Below are positions 47,601 to 55,760 of a DNA stretch of 64,000 nt, piece by piece. Location: positions 1,054,001 through 1,118,000 of the forward strand of contig NZ_VIRN01000064.1 in the NCBI RefSeq assembly GCF_008107725.1. Direction: 5' to 3'. The stretch comes from Marinobacter sp. BW6 (GTDB taxonomy: Bacteria > Pseudomonadota > Gammaproteobacteria > Pseudomonadales > Oleiphilaceae). A program made the translations under genes and the position numbers. The notes below the pieces were generated by a model. That model was given only the letters and a program-made list of their open reading frames with translations. It searched no databases and was not told the origin of the DNA. Position 1 is the stretch's first letter. Every line of letters starts with the position of its first letter.

Positions 47601-48149
47601 ATGCCCAAGCATTTCGAACAGGCCCCTGGCCTCCACGAAGAACCCGTTCCCGAAACTGAAGGTTATGTGTTTAACCAGACCATGATGCGTATCAAGGAAC
47701 CCGAGCGCTCCATGGACTTCTACACCCGAGTGATGGGCATGCGCCTGGTTCGCAAGTTGGACTTCCCCGAAATGAAGTTCACCCTGTACTTCCTGGGTTA
47801 CCTCGATGACCGTCAGGCAGGCCTGGTGCCGCAGGACGACGCCCACCGCACCACCTTTACCTTCGGCCGTGAAGCCATGCTTGAGCTGACCCACAACTGG
47901 GGCACCGAAGACGACAACGACTTCGGCTACCACAACGGTAACGACGAACCCCAGGGCTTTGGCCACATCGGCGTTGCCGTGCCGGACGTCTACGCCGCCT
48001 GCGACCGCTTTGAAAAGCTCGGTGTGGATTTCGTGAAAAAGCCGGACGACGGCAAGATGAAAGGCCTGGCCTTTATCAAGGACCCGGACGGCTACTGGAT
48101 CGAAATCCTGCAGCCGGACATGCTTGAGAAGAACCGCAAAGACGACTGA
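47601..48149 (+). CDS. gloA: Lactoylglutathione lyase (glyoxalase I)
   Basis: Metal-dependent enzyme converting the methylglyoxal-glutathione hemithioacetal to S-lactoylglutathione. 182 residues, the longer eukaryote/Pseudomonas-like type. Signatures: [46 protein letters not shown] and [10 protein letters not shown]; metal ligands are expected at His/Gln and Glu of these motifs. Start ATG 47601 with AAAGGGAAAA leader. Monocistronic. Confidence 0.95.
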   Translation: MPKHFEQAPGLHEEPVPETEGYVFNQTMMRIKEPERSMDFYTRVMGMRLVRKLDFPEMKFTLYFLGYLDDRQAGLVPQDDAHRTTFTFGREAMLELTHNWGTEDDNDFGYHNGNDEPQGFGHIGVAVPDVYAACDRFEKLGVDFVKKPDDGKMKGLAFIKDPDGYWIEILQPDMLEKNRKDD

Positions 48150-48155
48150 GGTGCG

Positions 48156-49109
48156 TTATTCCGCGCCGGCCTCCTGGCCGGCTGCGGGCTTACGGCCGTA
48201 GCGGGAGGCCACGACCACCGCTGCGGTCAGTATCAAGGCCCCGGCAATACCAATCGGCCCCAGAATCTCCTCCAGAAACACCCAGGCCAACAGCGCCACA
48301 AACAGCGGCTCCAGCGTTACTATGATGCTGGAGAGCGTTGCCGGTGTGGTCTTCATGCCGCTGAAGAAACACACATAACCGATGCAGGTTGGCACCACGC
48401 CAACGTAAACCACCATCAGCCAGTGCCCGAACTCCAGGCTTTCCAGACCCTCGAATCCGCCGCTCAAAGCCACTACCGGCAACAGAATCAACGCCGCCGT
48501 AAAGAAACAGATAAACGCCGTGGTAAACACCGGTGTGCCGGCGGAACTGTAGCGACTGGTGAGCGTGAAGCCGGTGTACACACAGGCAGCCAGTAACGCC
48601 ACCAGGATGCCAGCGAGCCGAAGGGTGCCGCTGGTGTCCATATCGCTGAGAACCAGCATGGCCGTGCCGACAATGGCGGCGATCAATGAAAGAACCGTGA
48701 GCACGCCGGGTTTCTCTCCCAGCAAGGGTGCCGCCAGAATCGCCACCAGAACCGGGGGCAGACAGAGCGCGATCAGGGTGGCAATGCCGGCCCCGGTAAG
48801 GTCTACAGCGAGAAGGTAGCTGCCCTGGTAAAACGCCTGGAACAGGCCAAGCGCTGCCAGCGGTATCAGGGTCTTTCGGGTGAGGCTTCGAAGCGAACTA
48901 CCGGGGACTTCGGCGCCCGGATTGGCGCGCTCAAGGCGAACCTGCTCCCGCCGCATCAATAACCAGAAAAACGGCAAAGCCACCGCCAGCCTCAGAAAAC
49001 CCAGCGTAATGGCCTGAAGGTCGGTACCGGTAAACAGAAACTTCGCAACAATACCCGTGGTCGCCCATAGCAGGGCTGCCAGGGCGATCAACAGGGCGCC
49101 TTGGATCAT
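48156..49109 (-). CDS. EamA/DMT family transporter
   Basis: 317 residues with ten TM helices as two EamA repeats (LLWATTGIVAKFLFTG... and AACVYTGFTLTSRYSS...). Drug/metabolite transporters export or import small metabolites; substrate unknown. ATG 49109 overlaps the lutC stop by 4 bp (ATGA), so it is translationally coupled to lutABC. This suggests a role in lactate or related metabolite traffic (inference). Confidence 0.9.
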   Translation of the reverse strand: MIQGALLIALAALLWATTGIVAKFLFTGTDLQAITLGFLRLAVALPFFWLLMRREQVRLERANPGAEVPGSSLRSLTRKTLIPLAALGLFQAFYQGSYLLAVDLTGAGIATLIALCLPPVLVAILAAPLLGEKPGVLTVLSLIAAIVGTAMLVLSDMDTSGTLRLAGILVALLAACVYTGFTLTSRYSSAGTPVFTTAFICFFTAALILLPVVALSGGFEGLESLEFGHWLMVVYVGVVPTCIGYVCFFSGMKTTPATLSSIIVTLEPLFVALLAWVFLEEILGPIGIAGALILTAAVVVASRYGRKPAAGQEAGAE

Positions 49110-49759
49110 TCAATAATCAACACAATCAGCTCTTTAGGACCGTGAACACCGTAGGCAAGGGTTTGCTCGATGTCGGCGGTTTTGGAAGGGCCTGAGATTA
49201 GCAGGGCGTTGGTCGGCATGCCAGCGGCCCAGTTCTGCGCCTTCATAGCTTCATGGAAGGTTGTGTAGAGTTCCGAGGCCTTGAGCACGGCAATATGAAC
49301 CGGTGGCACCAGGCTCATGAGCCTTGGCTCATCATTGTTTGGCCACAGGATCAGTGAGCCGGTCTCGGCAATACCACCTCGGGTGGAGGTAATGCTGGCG
49401 TCGACTTCGTTGAACAGGTGTGCCTGCCAGCTTTCGATCGGCTCGTCGTAAATCAGAAGTTCCGGCAGATCGTCACGGCCGGCATCGCGTAGGGCCTGGC
49501 CAATCTCGTGCTGTTTCGGAATCAGAAGATTCCTGGCGCCGCGGGTGTTCAGCAACTCGGCCAGGCGGTCCATCCACATGTCTTCGGTGCAGTGGTGCAC
49601 TTCACCGTGAACCGACTCGATCATCTTCTCGAACCGCTCGATGCGCTCTTTTGTCGACCAGTCATCCCGTACCAGAACAGAAAAGTCGCACTCCGGCACC
49701 GTCAGTTCACCGCCGGTTCTGTTGCGCAGACGCTGGAGAATCGTTTCCCGGGAACTCAT
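49106..49759 (-). CDS. lutC: Lactate utilization protein LutC
   Basis: 217-residue LUD-domain protein, third component of the LutABC L-lactate oxidation complex. Motifs: MSSRETILQRLRNRTGG, SITSTRGGIAETGSLILWP and TNALLISGPSKTADIEQTL (LUD core). Overlaps lutB by 4 bp and the EamA gene by 4 bp. Confidence 0.93.
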   Translation of the reverse strand: MSSRETILQRLRNRTGGELTVPECDFSVLVRDDWSTKERIERFEKMIESVHGEVHHCTEDMWMDRLAELLNTRGARNLLIPKQHEIGQALRDAGRDDLPELLIYDEPIESWQAHLFNEVDASITSTRGGIAETGSLILWPNNDEPRLMSLVPPVHIAVLKASELYTTFHEAMKAQNWAAGMPTNALLISGPSKTADIEQTLAYGVHGPKELIVLIIE

Positions 49760-51195
49760 TGGCCACGCTCCTTCATCCGCTGGTGCAGAGTTTTGGCCGC
49801 CAGTTTGGGCGCCGTGCGGTAATCGGTCCAGGCGCCGGCTTTCGAGGGCTGCAAGGCCCTGAATTTGCTGGCGGCACCGGTGCCGAAACGGTAGATGCCT
49901 GGGCTGGCATGCATCCAGGCCCAGCCCTTCCAGATCATCGCTTCCATGGAGCTGCGTTTGGCACCGTGGCCACGGACCTTGGCCGGATGGAGTTTGTCAC
50001 CATCCACGGATTCCTGGCGCAGGCGCACCAACAGATCGGGTATGGGAATCTTCACCGGACAGACCTCGCCACAGGCACCACACAGGCTTGAGGCGCTGGG
50101 CAAATGCCGGCCTTCGTCCAGGCCAATCAGATGCGGCATCAGGATCTTGCCGATTGGGCCCGGGTAGGTGGTGCCATAGGCATGGCCGCCCACGCGGGTG
50201 TACACCGGGCAGTGGTTCATACAGGCGCCGCAGCGGATGCAGCGCAGGGTGTCCAGCAGTTCGTCGTCCTGGTAAATCGACGATCGGCCGTTATCCACCA
50301 GCACCAGATGCACTTCCTCGGGGCCGTCCAGCTCCTCGGCCTTGCGGGGGCCGGAAATCATGTTGAAGTAAGTGGTGATGTGCTGGCCGGTGGCAGAGCG
50401 GGTCAGCAGGGCGAGCAGGGCAGAGACGTCCTCCATGCTCGACACCACCTTTTCTATGCCGGTAACAGCAATGTGGCATTTCGGAACGGTGGTGGTCATC
50501 CGGCCGTTGCCTTCGTTTTCCACCAGGCACAGGGTGCCGGTCTCCGCCACCGCAAAGTTAACCCCGGACACGCCCACATCGGCGTTCATGAACTTTTCCC
50601 GCAATTGCAGGCGGGCACTGGCGGTGAGGTATTCCACGTCGTTGGAGAGATCGGTGCCGGTTTTGTCGTGCAATAACTGGGAGATCTCACCGGTGTTCTT
50701 GTGAATCGCCGGCATGATGATGTGCGATGGCGTTTCATCCGCCAACTGCACAATATACTCGCCCAGGTCTGATTCCAGGGCTTCTATCCCCTGTTCCTCC
50801 AGGTAATGGTTCAGCTCCATTTCCTCGGAGACCATGGACTTGCCCTTGATCACCGTCTTGGCATCCCTGGCCTTGCAGATATCCCGCACGATCCGGCAGG
50901 CCTCATCGCCATCCACCGCCCAGTGCACCTTGATGCCGTTCTCGGTCAGTTTCTTCTCTAGCTGCTCCAGCAAGTCTGGCAGATTGGCCAGGGCCCGCAG
51001 GCGGACGTTGGCGCCGAGATCCCGGAGGGTTTCCAGGTCCCAGCCCTCGAACGCCGTCTTGCGCTTGGACATCAGCCCGTCCATCGCGCTGCGGAAGTTC
51101 TTGCGGATCTTGGGATCGTGAATGGCCGCCTGAGCGCGCGGGTGAAACTCTTTTACGTCGATGTGATGGCCAGTGTGCTCGGCTGTTTCGCTCAT
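49756..51195 (-). CDS. lutB: Lactate utilization iron-sulfur protein LutB
   Basis: 479 residues: an N-terminal LUD domain plus a ferredoxin-like part with two 4Fe-4S motifs, CIRCGACMNHCPVY and CGACGEVCPVKIP. Electron-transfer component of LutABC, which oxidises L-lactate to pyruvate. Start ATG 51195; overlaps lutA and lutC by 4 bp each. Confidence 0.95.
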   Translation of the reverse strand: MSETAEHTGHHIDVKEFHPRAQAAIHDPKIRKNFRSAMDGLMSKRKTAFEGWDLETLRDLGANVRLRALANLPDLLEQLEKKLTENGIKVHWAVDGDEACRIVRDICKARDAKTVIKGKSMVSEEMELNHYLEEQGIEALESDLGEYIVQLADETPSHIIMPAIHKNTGEISQLLHDKTGTDLSNDVEYLTASARLQLREKFMNADVGVSGVNFAVAETGTLCLVENEGNGRMTTTVPKCHIAVTGIEKVVSSMEDVSALLALLTRSATGQHITTYFNMISGPRKAEELDGPEEVHLVLVDNGRSSIYQDDELLDTLRCIRCGACMNHCPVYTRVGGHAYGTTYPGPIGKILMPHLIGLDEGRHLPSASSLCGACGEVCPVKIPIPDLLVRLRQESVDGDKLHPAKVRGHGAKRSSMEAMIWKGWAWMHASPGIYRFGTGAASKFRALQPSKAGAWTDYRTAPKLAAKTLHQRMKERGQ

Positions 51196-51971
51196 GACTG
51201 CTGCCCCCCTTTGCTCTGGGTTCGCGCCCAGAGGAAACTGAGAATATGCTGGCCCTCAACAGGCTTTTGATTCTTCTCGGCGTAGCCGGCAATGTTCATC
51301 AGGCAGCCGCAATCGGTGGTCACAAACTGCTTGGTGCCGGTATCCACCAGGGCGTCCACTTTCTCGCTCACCATGGCTCCGGAAATCTCCGGGTGGCGGA
51401 CTGCAAAGGTGCCGCCGAAACCGCAACACTCCTCGGGTCGCACTTGCTCCACCAGGTTCACGTTCTTCAACTGGCCAAGCAGCTTGGGCCCCACTTCGGC
51501 TACGCCCATTTCCCGGCGGGCGGAGCAGGAGGTGTGCATGGCCACGGTGGTGGGCTCGCCCAGATCTTCCAGCTTGATGTGGCAGACGTTGAGCAGAAAA
51601 TCCGTCAGCTCCCAGACCCGGCCCGCAACCTCGGCGGCTTTCACCTCTTCCGTGGTGTCCTTGAACAGGTCCGGGTAGTGCTTGCGCATCATGCCGCCAC
51701 AGGAGCCGGACGGCACCACAATAGGCCAGTCGCCGGGAAACAGGTCGAGCTGGGCTCTGGCTACTGATCGGGCCTGGTCGTGATAACCGGAAGTGTAGGC
51801 TGGCTGGCCACAGCAGGTCTGGTTCTGCGGAAACAGCACCTCAATGCCTTCACGCTCCAGGAGTTCCACGCCGGCAATGCCCGCATCAGGGTAGAACATG
51901 TCCACCAGGCAGGTGCCGTAGAAATAGACTTTCGCGGGTTTTGCAGGATAAACCTTGATCGGATCAACCAT
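51192..51971 (-). CDS. lutA: Lactate utilization protein LutA (CCG-domain)
   Basis: 259 residues of the heterodisulfide-reductase-like Cys-rich family. Two CCG-type motifs: NQTCCGQPAY and EECCGFGGTF, with further Cys in PSGSCGGMM and HTSCSARRE, likely binding Fe-S clusters. I use ATG 51971 (MVDPIKVYPAKP); the frame opens at a TTG (52010) with no RBS. First gene of lutABC-EamA. No LldR-type regulator is adjacent on the lut side. Confidence 0.9.
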   Translation of the reverse strand: MVDPIKVYPAKPAKVYFYGTCLVDMFYPDAGIAGVELLEREGIEVLFPQNQTCCGQPAYTSGYHDQARSVARAQLDLFPGDWPIVVPSGSCGGMMRKHYPDLFKDTTEEVKAAEVAGRVWELTDFLLNVCHIKLEDLGEPTTVAMHTSCSARREMGVAEVGPKLLGQLKNVNLVEQVRPEECCGFGGTFAVRHPEISGAMVSEKVDALVDTGTKQFVTTDCGCLMNIAGYAEKNQKPVEGQHILSFLWARTQSKGGQQS

Positions 51972-52125
51972 GTGCGGATGCTCAACGGTTTTTGAATTGT
52001 TATCCAGCAATAATAGGGTGACGAACGCGGTGTTGCCAGACGACTTTTTGATCAGTCGGAAAGAGCCAGGAGGGAAGGGCGCGGGAGAGAGTAAGGGCAG
52101 TGGCAGCGCGCCACTGCCCGGGGTG

Positions 52126-52395
52126 TTACTTGACGGTCAAGCGCTGGGCGTTTTTCTCGATGGTACGCTCGCCAATGCCTTTCACATTTGCCAGGTCTGC
52201 GGTAACCGCAAACGGACCGTTGGCCTCGCGATAGGCAACGATGGCCTCGGCCTTGCTCTGGCCAATGCCGTTCAGGCTGGCGAGGGTAGCCACGTCGGCG
52301 GTGTTGATATTGATGGCGGCGTCCTGGGCGTAGGCAAAACCGGTAACCAGGCTGAACAGCAGAACGAGAGTCGCGAAAAGCGGTGTGCGCTTCAT
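52126..52395 (-). CDS. ComEA-like helix-hairpin-helix protein
   Basis: 89 residues: a signal peptide (1-23, ending AYA), then two HhH motifs, LNGIGQSKAEAI and VKGIGERTIEKN, which bind DNA backbone. Small secreted HhH proteins serve in DNA uptake across the periplasm (ComEA). Start ATG 52395. No other competence gene is adjacent. It lies downstream of the sRNA on the same strand. Confidence 0.9.
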   Translation of the reverse strand: MKRTPLFATLVLLFSLVTGFAYAQDAAININTADVATLASLNGIGQSKAEAIVAYREANGPFAVTADLANVKGIGERTIEKNAQRLTVK

Positions 52396-52467
52396 GAATG
52401 TAGGCTCCTGAGGCTAATTTGCGTTATTGGTTTGGTGCCAGGGCGCAAAGCAGCAGAAGCGTAATCT

Positions 52468-52712
52468 AAGAAGAAAGGGGAAATGTCTGAGGGAGCCGAG
52501 AGTGCACGGACGGGACCACGCTCCATGTGATCCCCGATTCCGTGGCTGACCCCTGCCTGTTCCTTCAGGCGTGCGACTCATCCTGAGCGCGTCTTCCCTG
52601 TGATCTTCCCTGTAAGCCCTGATCCTTTGGGCAACTCCTGAGCCGCGGAGGGCTCTTCCCTGGAGTTCTCGTCCTTGAGCCAACGTTCCTTGCTGGCTTG
52701 TCATCCCTGACA
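52468..52712 (-). ncRNA. CsrB/RsmZ-type CsrA-sequestering small RNA
   Basis: Read on the minus strand, this stretch carries about thirteen GGA/GGGA motifs in ~190 nt, many as CAGGGAAG, CAGGATGAG, AAGGA or CAGGAG. They lie in short stems and loops, e.g. GTCAGGGATGAC and GCCAGCAAGGAACGTTGGC. Such density is the hallmark of CsrB/RsmX/Y/Z RNAs that titrate CsrA/RsmA. A -10-like TAGACT (52724-52719) sets the start near 52712. A GacA-box-like site lies ~64 bp upstream (52768-52785). The 3' end is approximate: GGAGC/GCTCC hairpin (52524-52492) then a pyrimidine tract to ~52468. Confidence 0.8.
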
Positions 52713-52767
52713 ATGCCTAGTCTACTCCGGGTCATATTCCTACCTATCGGACAATCGCTCCGGGGTT

Positions 52768-52785
52768 TGTGCGATATGTCTTACA
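52768..52785. promoter_or_regulatory. GacA/UvrY-box-like upstream activating site of the sRNA
   Basis: TGTGCGATATGTCTTACA on the plus strand; the GacA consensus is TGTAAGNNATNNCTTACA. One half-site (CTTACA) is perfect, the central AT is kept and the other half differs at two positions. Centred about -64 from the proposed sRNA start, the usual GacA position. A second CTTAC-N6-GTAAG inverted repeat overlaps at 52780-52795. Confidence 0.7.
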
Positions 52786-52854
52786 GATTCGTAAGCATTT
52801 CGGCGCCTGTCAGAATGAACGGAAGTTCAGTGTTTGCGGGCCCTGTAGGGCAAT

Positions 52855-53547
52855 TTATTGCTCGCTGCGGTGGGCCGCTGCAGCCTCACGTATCCGCTCC
52901 ATGGTGATTTCCCGCACGGCCCTCTGGCTGGCCCGGATATGGCGGGTCAGCCGATCCGCTGCCTCACGGGCCATGCCGTTCCTCAGCGCTTCCAGAATCG
53001 CGGCGTGTTCCACATAGGTGGCATCCACCCGTTCATCCCGGCTGAAGTCCAGGCGCCGGACAATCCGGAGCCGGTCGGTGATCTCCCGATGAATCCGGGT
53101 CATTTCCCGATTTCCGGCAGCGGCCACCAGATCGCAGTGAAAACTCTCATCCAGCATCCGAACCGTGCTGCCTACCGCACGTTCCGAAGGATGATCCGGG
53201 TTCCAGAGGGCAGTCAGTGTTCGCAGTGCCGCGGGCTCCTCGGCCAGGCCGCAGATCTTGTGCACGGCCGCTCGCTCGAGGGTAATGCGCAGGTCATAGA
53301 GTTCCTCGACCTGCTGGAAATCGAATGGCTTCACTTGCCAGCCACTGCGGAACAGCACCTCCACATGGCCCTCCCGCTGCAAACGGTAGAGCGCCTCCCG
53401 GACCGGAGTTCGGCTGGCGTTCAGGCGGCCTCCGATATCCCCCTCGCTGAACCGGTCGCCGGGGATCAGGCGGAACTCGAAGATGTCCTCTTTCAGGGCC
53501 TCATAGACCCTGTCTGCCACGGACTCTTTTCTTCTATGGTTTGCCAT
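52855..53547 (-). CDS. GntR family (FCD) regulator near atzF
   Basis: 230 residues: winged helix (~8-75, with GDRFSEGDIGGRLNASRTPV and REALYRLQREGHVEV) and an FCD domain (~85-220). Start ATG 53547. It follows atzF by 46 bp on the same strand and is likely cotranscribed. TTGTATAC-containing near-palindromes at 55444 and 55641 upstream of atzF and urtA are candidate sites. Probable local regulator of allophanate hydrolase and perhaps urea transport. Confidence 0.88.
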   Translation of the reverse strand: MANHRRKESVADRVYEALKEDIFEFRLIPGDRFSEGDIGGRLNASRTPVREALYRLQREGHVEVLFRSGWQVKPFDFQQVEELYDLRITLERAAVHKICGLAEEPAALRTLTALWNPDHPSERAVGSTVRMLDESFHCDLVAAAGNREMTRIHREITDRLRIVRRLDFSRDERVDATYVEHAAILEALRNGMAREAADRLTRHIRASQRAVREITMERIREAAAAHRSEQ

Positions 53548-53593
53548 TGGCTCCGTGTGTCCCCTCGTTGGGCGCCAGAGGTGCCCGTGATGT

Positions 53594-55417
53594 TCAGGCT
53601 TTGGAGGCGATATAAGCGCGCCAGCCTCCGAACTCCGTTACGTCCTGTGCGCCCTCGAAACCGTAGCCCTCGCAGATAAAGCCGTTCACCCATCGGCCAT
53701 CGACCAGCTCCACATTGCCGATGCCCAGGGGTGCGGGGATCAGGTCCACAAAGGAGCCGAAAGCCGAGGCCGGCATTTCCCAGACTTCGACAATGATTTC
53801 CTTGCCTTCGCCCTCGGCCGCCCGTTTCAGTCCGGGTTTCGGCGGTGTGGTGTTTGGCAGGGCGAACAACCGATAGTTAGCAGAGGTTGTGGTTTGCTCC
53901 AGCAGAACCGCATAACGTTCGCTGAGCTGCGTGTTCAGGGGCATGCCACTGAGGTGGGCGCCTACGACCGCCACCTGGACGGTTGGTGTGGAAATCTCGG
54001 CACCGGGTGTTTCCTCCGGGCGCTCTTGATCGGTGGCCCCCAGAGATGTCGGGTGGGAATTCAGCCATTGGCAGGCCAGGTGCTGCAGTTCAGTGTCTTT
54101 CCATGCGCCGGTGATCAGGGTAACGCCGAAAGGCAGGCCATCGTCCCGGAAGCCGGCAGGAATGGCCAGCGCACTCATGTCGGCCAGGTTCACGAAGTTG
54201 GTGTAAGTGCCCAACTGGCTGTTCAGGGTGACCGGGTCCGCGTTCACCGCCTCGATGGTGGGAGCCGTTGGAGCCGTGGGTACCAGCAGGGCATCCACAT
54301 CGGTCAGCAGTTCGTCGATCTGGCGCTGCAGCTCTTCCTTCCGGTACTGGGCCTTGAAGGTATCGGTGGCGCTGAAATTCCCGGCCTTGCTGATAATGCC
54401 TTTCACCACCGGATTCATATCATCACCGTGGCTGGCCATGAACGATTCCACCGCCGCGTGGCGTTCGGCCACCCAGGGGCCTTCGTAAAGCAGTGCGGCC
54501 AACTCCAGCATGGGGCTGAAGTCCAGGGGAATCAGTTCCACGTTTTGCTGGCGCCACTGGCTGATGGCGGTATTCCAGGCCGCTTCCGCCTGCTGATCGC
54601 CGAACCATTGCGGGTGCTCAGGAATGGCCAGTCGTTTGATGGGGCCGGGCCGGCGAAGCGCGGGGCCATCCAGGGGCAACGCATAGGGGGCCCTGCGAGA
54701 AAAGGCATCGTCGGCATCGAAGCCGGCCATGACATCCGCTACCAGGCCAGCGTCGTTTACGGTGAGTGCAAAAATGGACACGCAATCCAACGAACGACAG
54801 GCCGGTACCACGCCGCGAATGCTGAACAGTCCCTTGGTCGGTTTCAGCCCCACCAGATTATTCAGCCCGGCGGGAACCCGGCCGGAACCGGCGGTATCGG
54901 TGCCCAGGGCAAAGGGCACCAGTCCTCGTGCAACCGTTGAAGCGGAGCCGGAGCTGGAACCGCCGCTGACAACATCCGGTTTGAAGCTGTTGGGTACCGC
55001 GCCATAAGGAGAGCGCGTGCCCACCAGGCCGGTCGCAAACTGGTCCAGGTTGGTCTTGCCAATCACCACGGCACCTGCGGCCTTGAGCCTGGCCACAGTG
55101 TTGGCATCTTCTTGCGGGGTGTAGGCAAAGGCAGGGCAGGCGGCCGTTGTCTCAAATCCTGCCGCGTCAATGTTGTCTTTCGCGGCAAACGGAATGCCGT
55201 AGAGAGGTAGCTTGTTTATGTCGCCCCCAGCGTTCTGGAGGTTCTGTTCCAGCTCAGCCAGTGCCTTACCCAGCCCCTTCTGGTCCAGAAGCGAGATCCA
55301 GGCGACGTCTGTTGTATCCAGGCGGGTCAGCAACTCACCCAACAGTGACTCGGGCGTAGCGCCCTCCTTGTAAGCGTCCTGCCAGTCCTTGATGGTCCAT
55401 CCGAGCGTTGAAGGCAT
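53594..55417 (-). CDS. atzF: Allophanate hydrolase
   Basis: Hydrolyses allophanate to ammonia and CO2, the second step of ATP-dependent urea degradation by urea carboxylase. 607 residues: an amidase domain (1-450) with the Ser-cisSer-Lys triad Lys80, Ser155 and Ser178 (in GTDTAGSGRVPAG), and a C-terminal domain (~475-607) typical of AtzF/DUR1. Start ATG 55417. No urea carboxylase is in the window. Divergent from urtA. Confidence 0.94.
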   Translation of the reverse strand: MPSTLGWTIKDWQDAYKEGATPESLLGELLTRLDTTDVAWISLLDQKGLGKALAELEQNLQNAGGDINKLPLYGIPFAAKDNIDAAGFETTAACPAFAYTPQEDANTVARLKAAGAVVIGKTNLDQFATGLVGTRSPYGAVPNSFKPDVVSGGSSSGSASTVARGLVPFALGTDTAGSGRVPAGLNNLVGLKPTKGLFSIRGVVPACRSLDCVSIFALTVNDAGLVADVMAGFDADDAFSRRAPYALPLDGPALRRPGPIKRLAIPEHPQWFGDQQAEAAWNTAISQWRQQNVELIPLDFSPMLELAALLYEGPWVAERHAAVESFMASHGDDMNPVVKGIISKAGNFSATDTFKAQYRKEELQRQIDELLTDVDALLVPTAPTAPTIEAVNADPVTLNSQLGTYTNFVNLADMSALAIPAGFRDDGLPFGVTLITGAWKDTELQHLACQWLNSHPTSLGATDQERPEETPGAEISTPTVQVAVVGAHLSGMPLNTQLSERYAVLLEQTTTSANYRLFALPNTTPPKPGLKRAAEGEGKEIIVEVWEMPASAFGSFVDLIPAPLGIGNVELVDGRWVNGFICEGYGFEGAQDVTEFGGWRAYIASKA

Positions 55418-55760
55418 TGGTCATCCTCATGTGCGTGATCAACTTGTATACATGTGAATTGGCAATGCGTGTGCCAGATGCGGATTTTTCTTGATAGTTA
55501 CCAGAAAACATAAAGTTATGAGTGCTTTTGAGGCAAAAGGCTGGTCAGCTCTGCCCGGATCGGGTGCGCTCGCACCAAAAACGCTCAGAAATACTGCGCT
55601 CTGGAGGGGCATTCAGCCGCGCGGGCTTCCACGATTTGCCTTGTATACTAGATAAGTCACTGTTTTTTAGTGGGATATGAGGAGTGTGGAACAGCAGATG
55701 CAGAGGCCCTGCTGCGTTTGAAGACGAACTGCATACCCAACTAAGAAAAGGACGCCTGAA
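55418..55760. other. Divergent control region between atzF and urtA
   Basis: 343 bp without a gene. TTGTATACATG (55444-55454) lies 27 bp before atzF, and TTGTATACTAG (55641-55651) 110 bp before urtA; both could be GntR sites. TATACT (55644-55649) could be a urtA -10. A GG-N10-GC pair (55461-55474, TGGCA...TGC) resembles sigma54 only weakly. The rest shows no structure. Confidence 0.5.

Noticed and set aside
52414..52713. 99-aa minus-strand open frame over the sRNA region
   Set aside because: Arg/Gly/Pro-rich nonsense composition with no family resemblance; the GGA-rich RNA explains the region better.
55459..55475. sigma54 promoter before urtA
   Set aside because: GG-N10-GC spacing is right but the flanks match the consensus poorly and it is ~290 bp from the gene; too weak to call.
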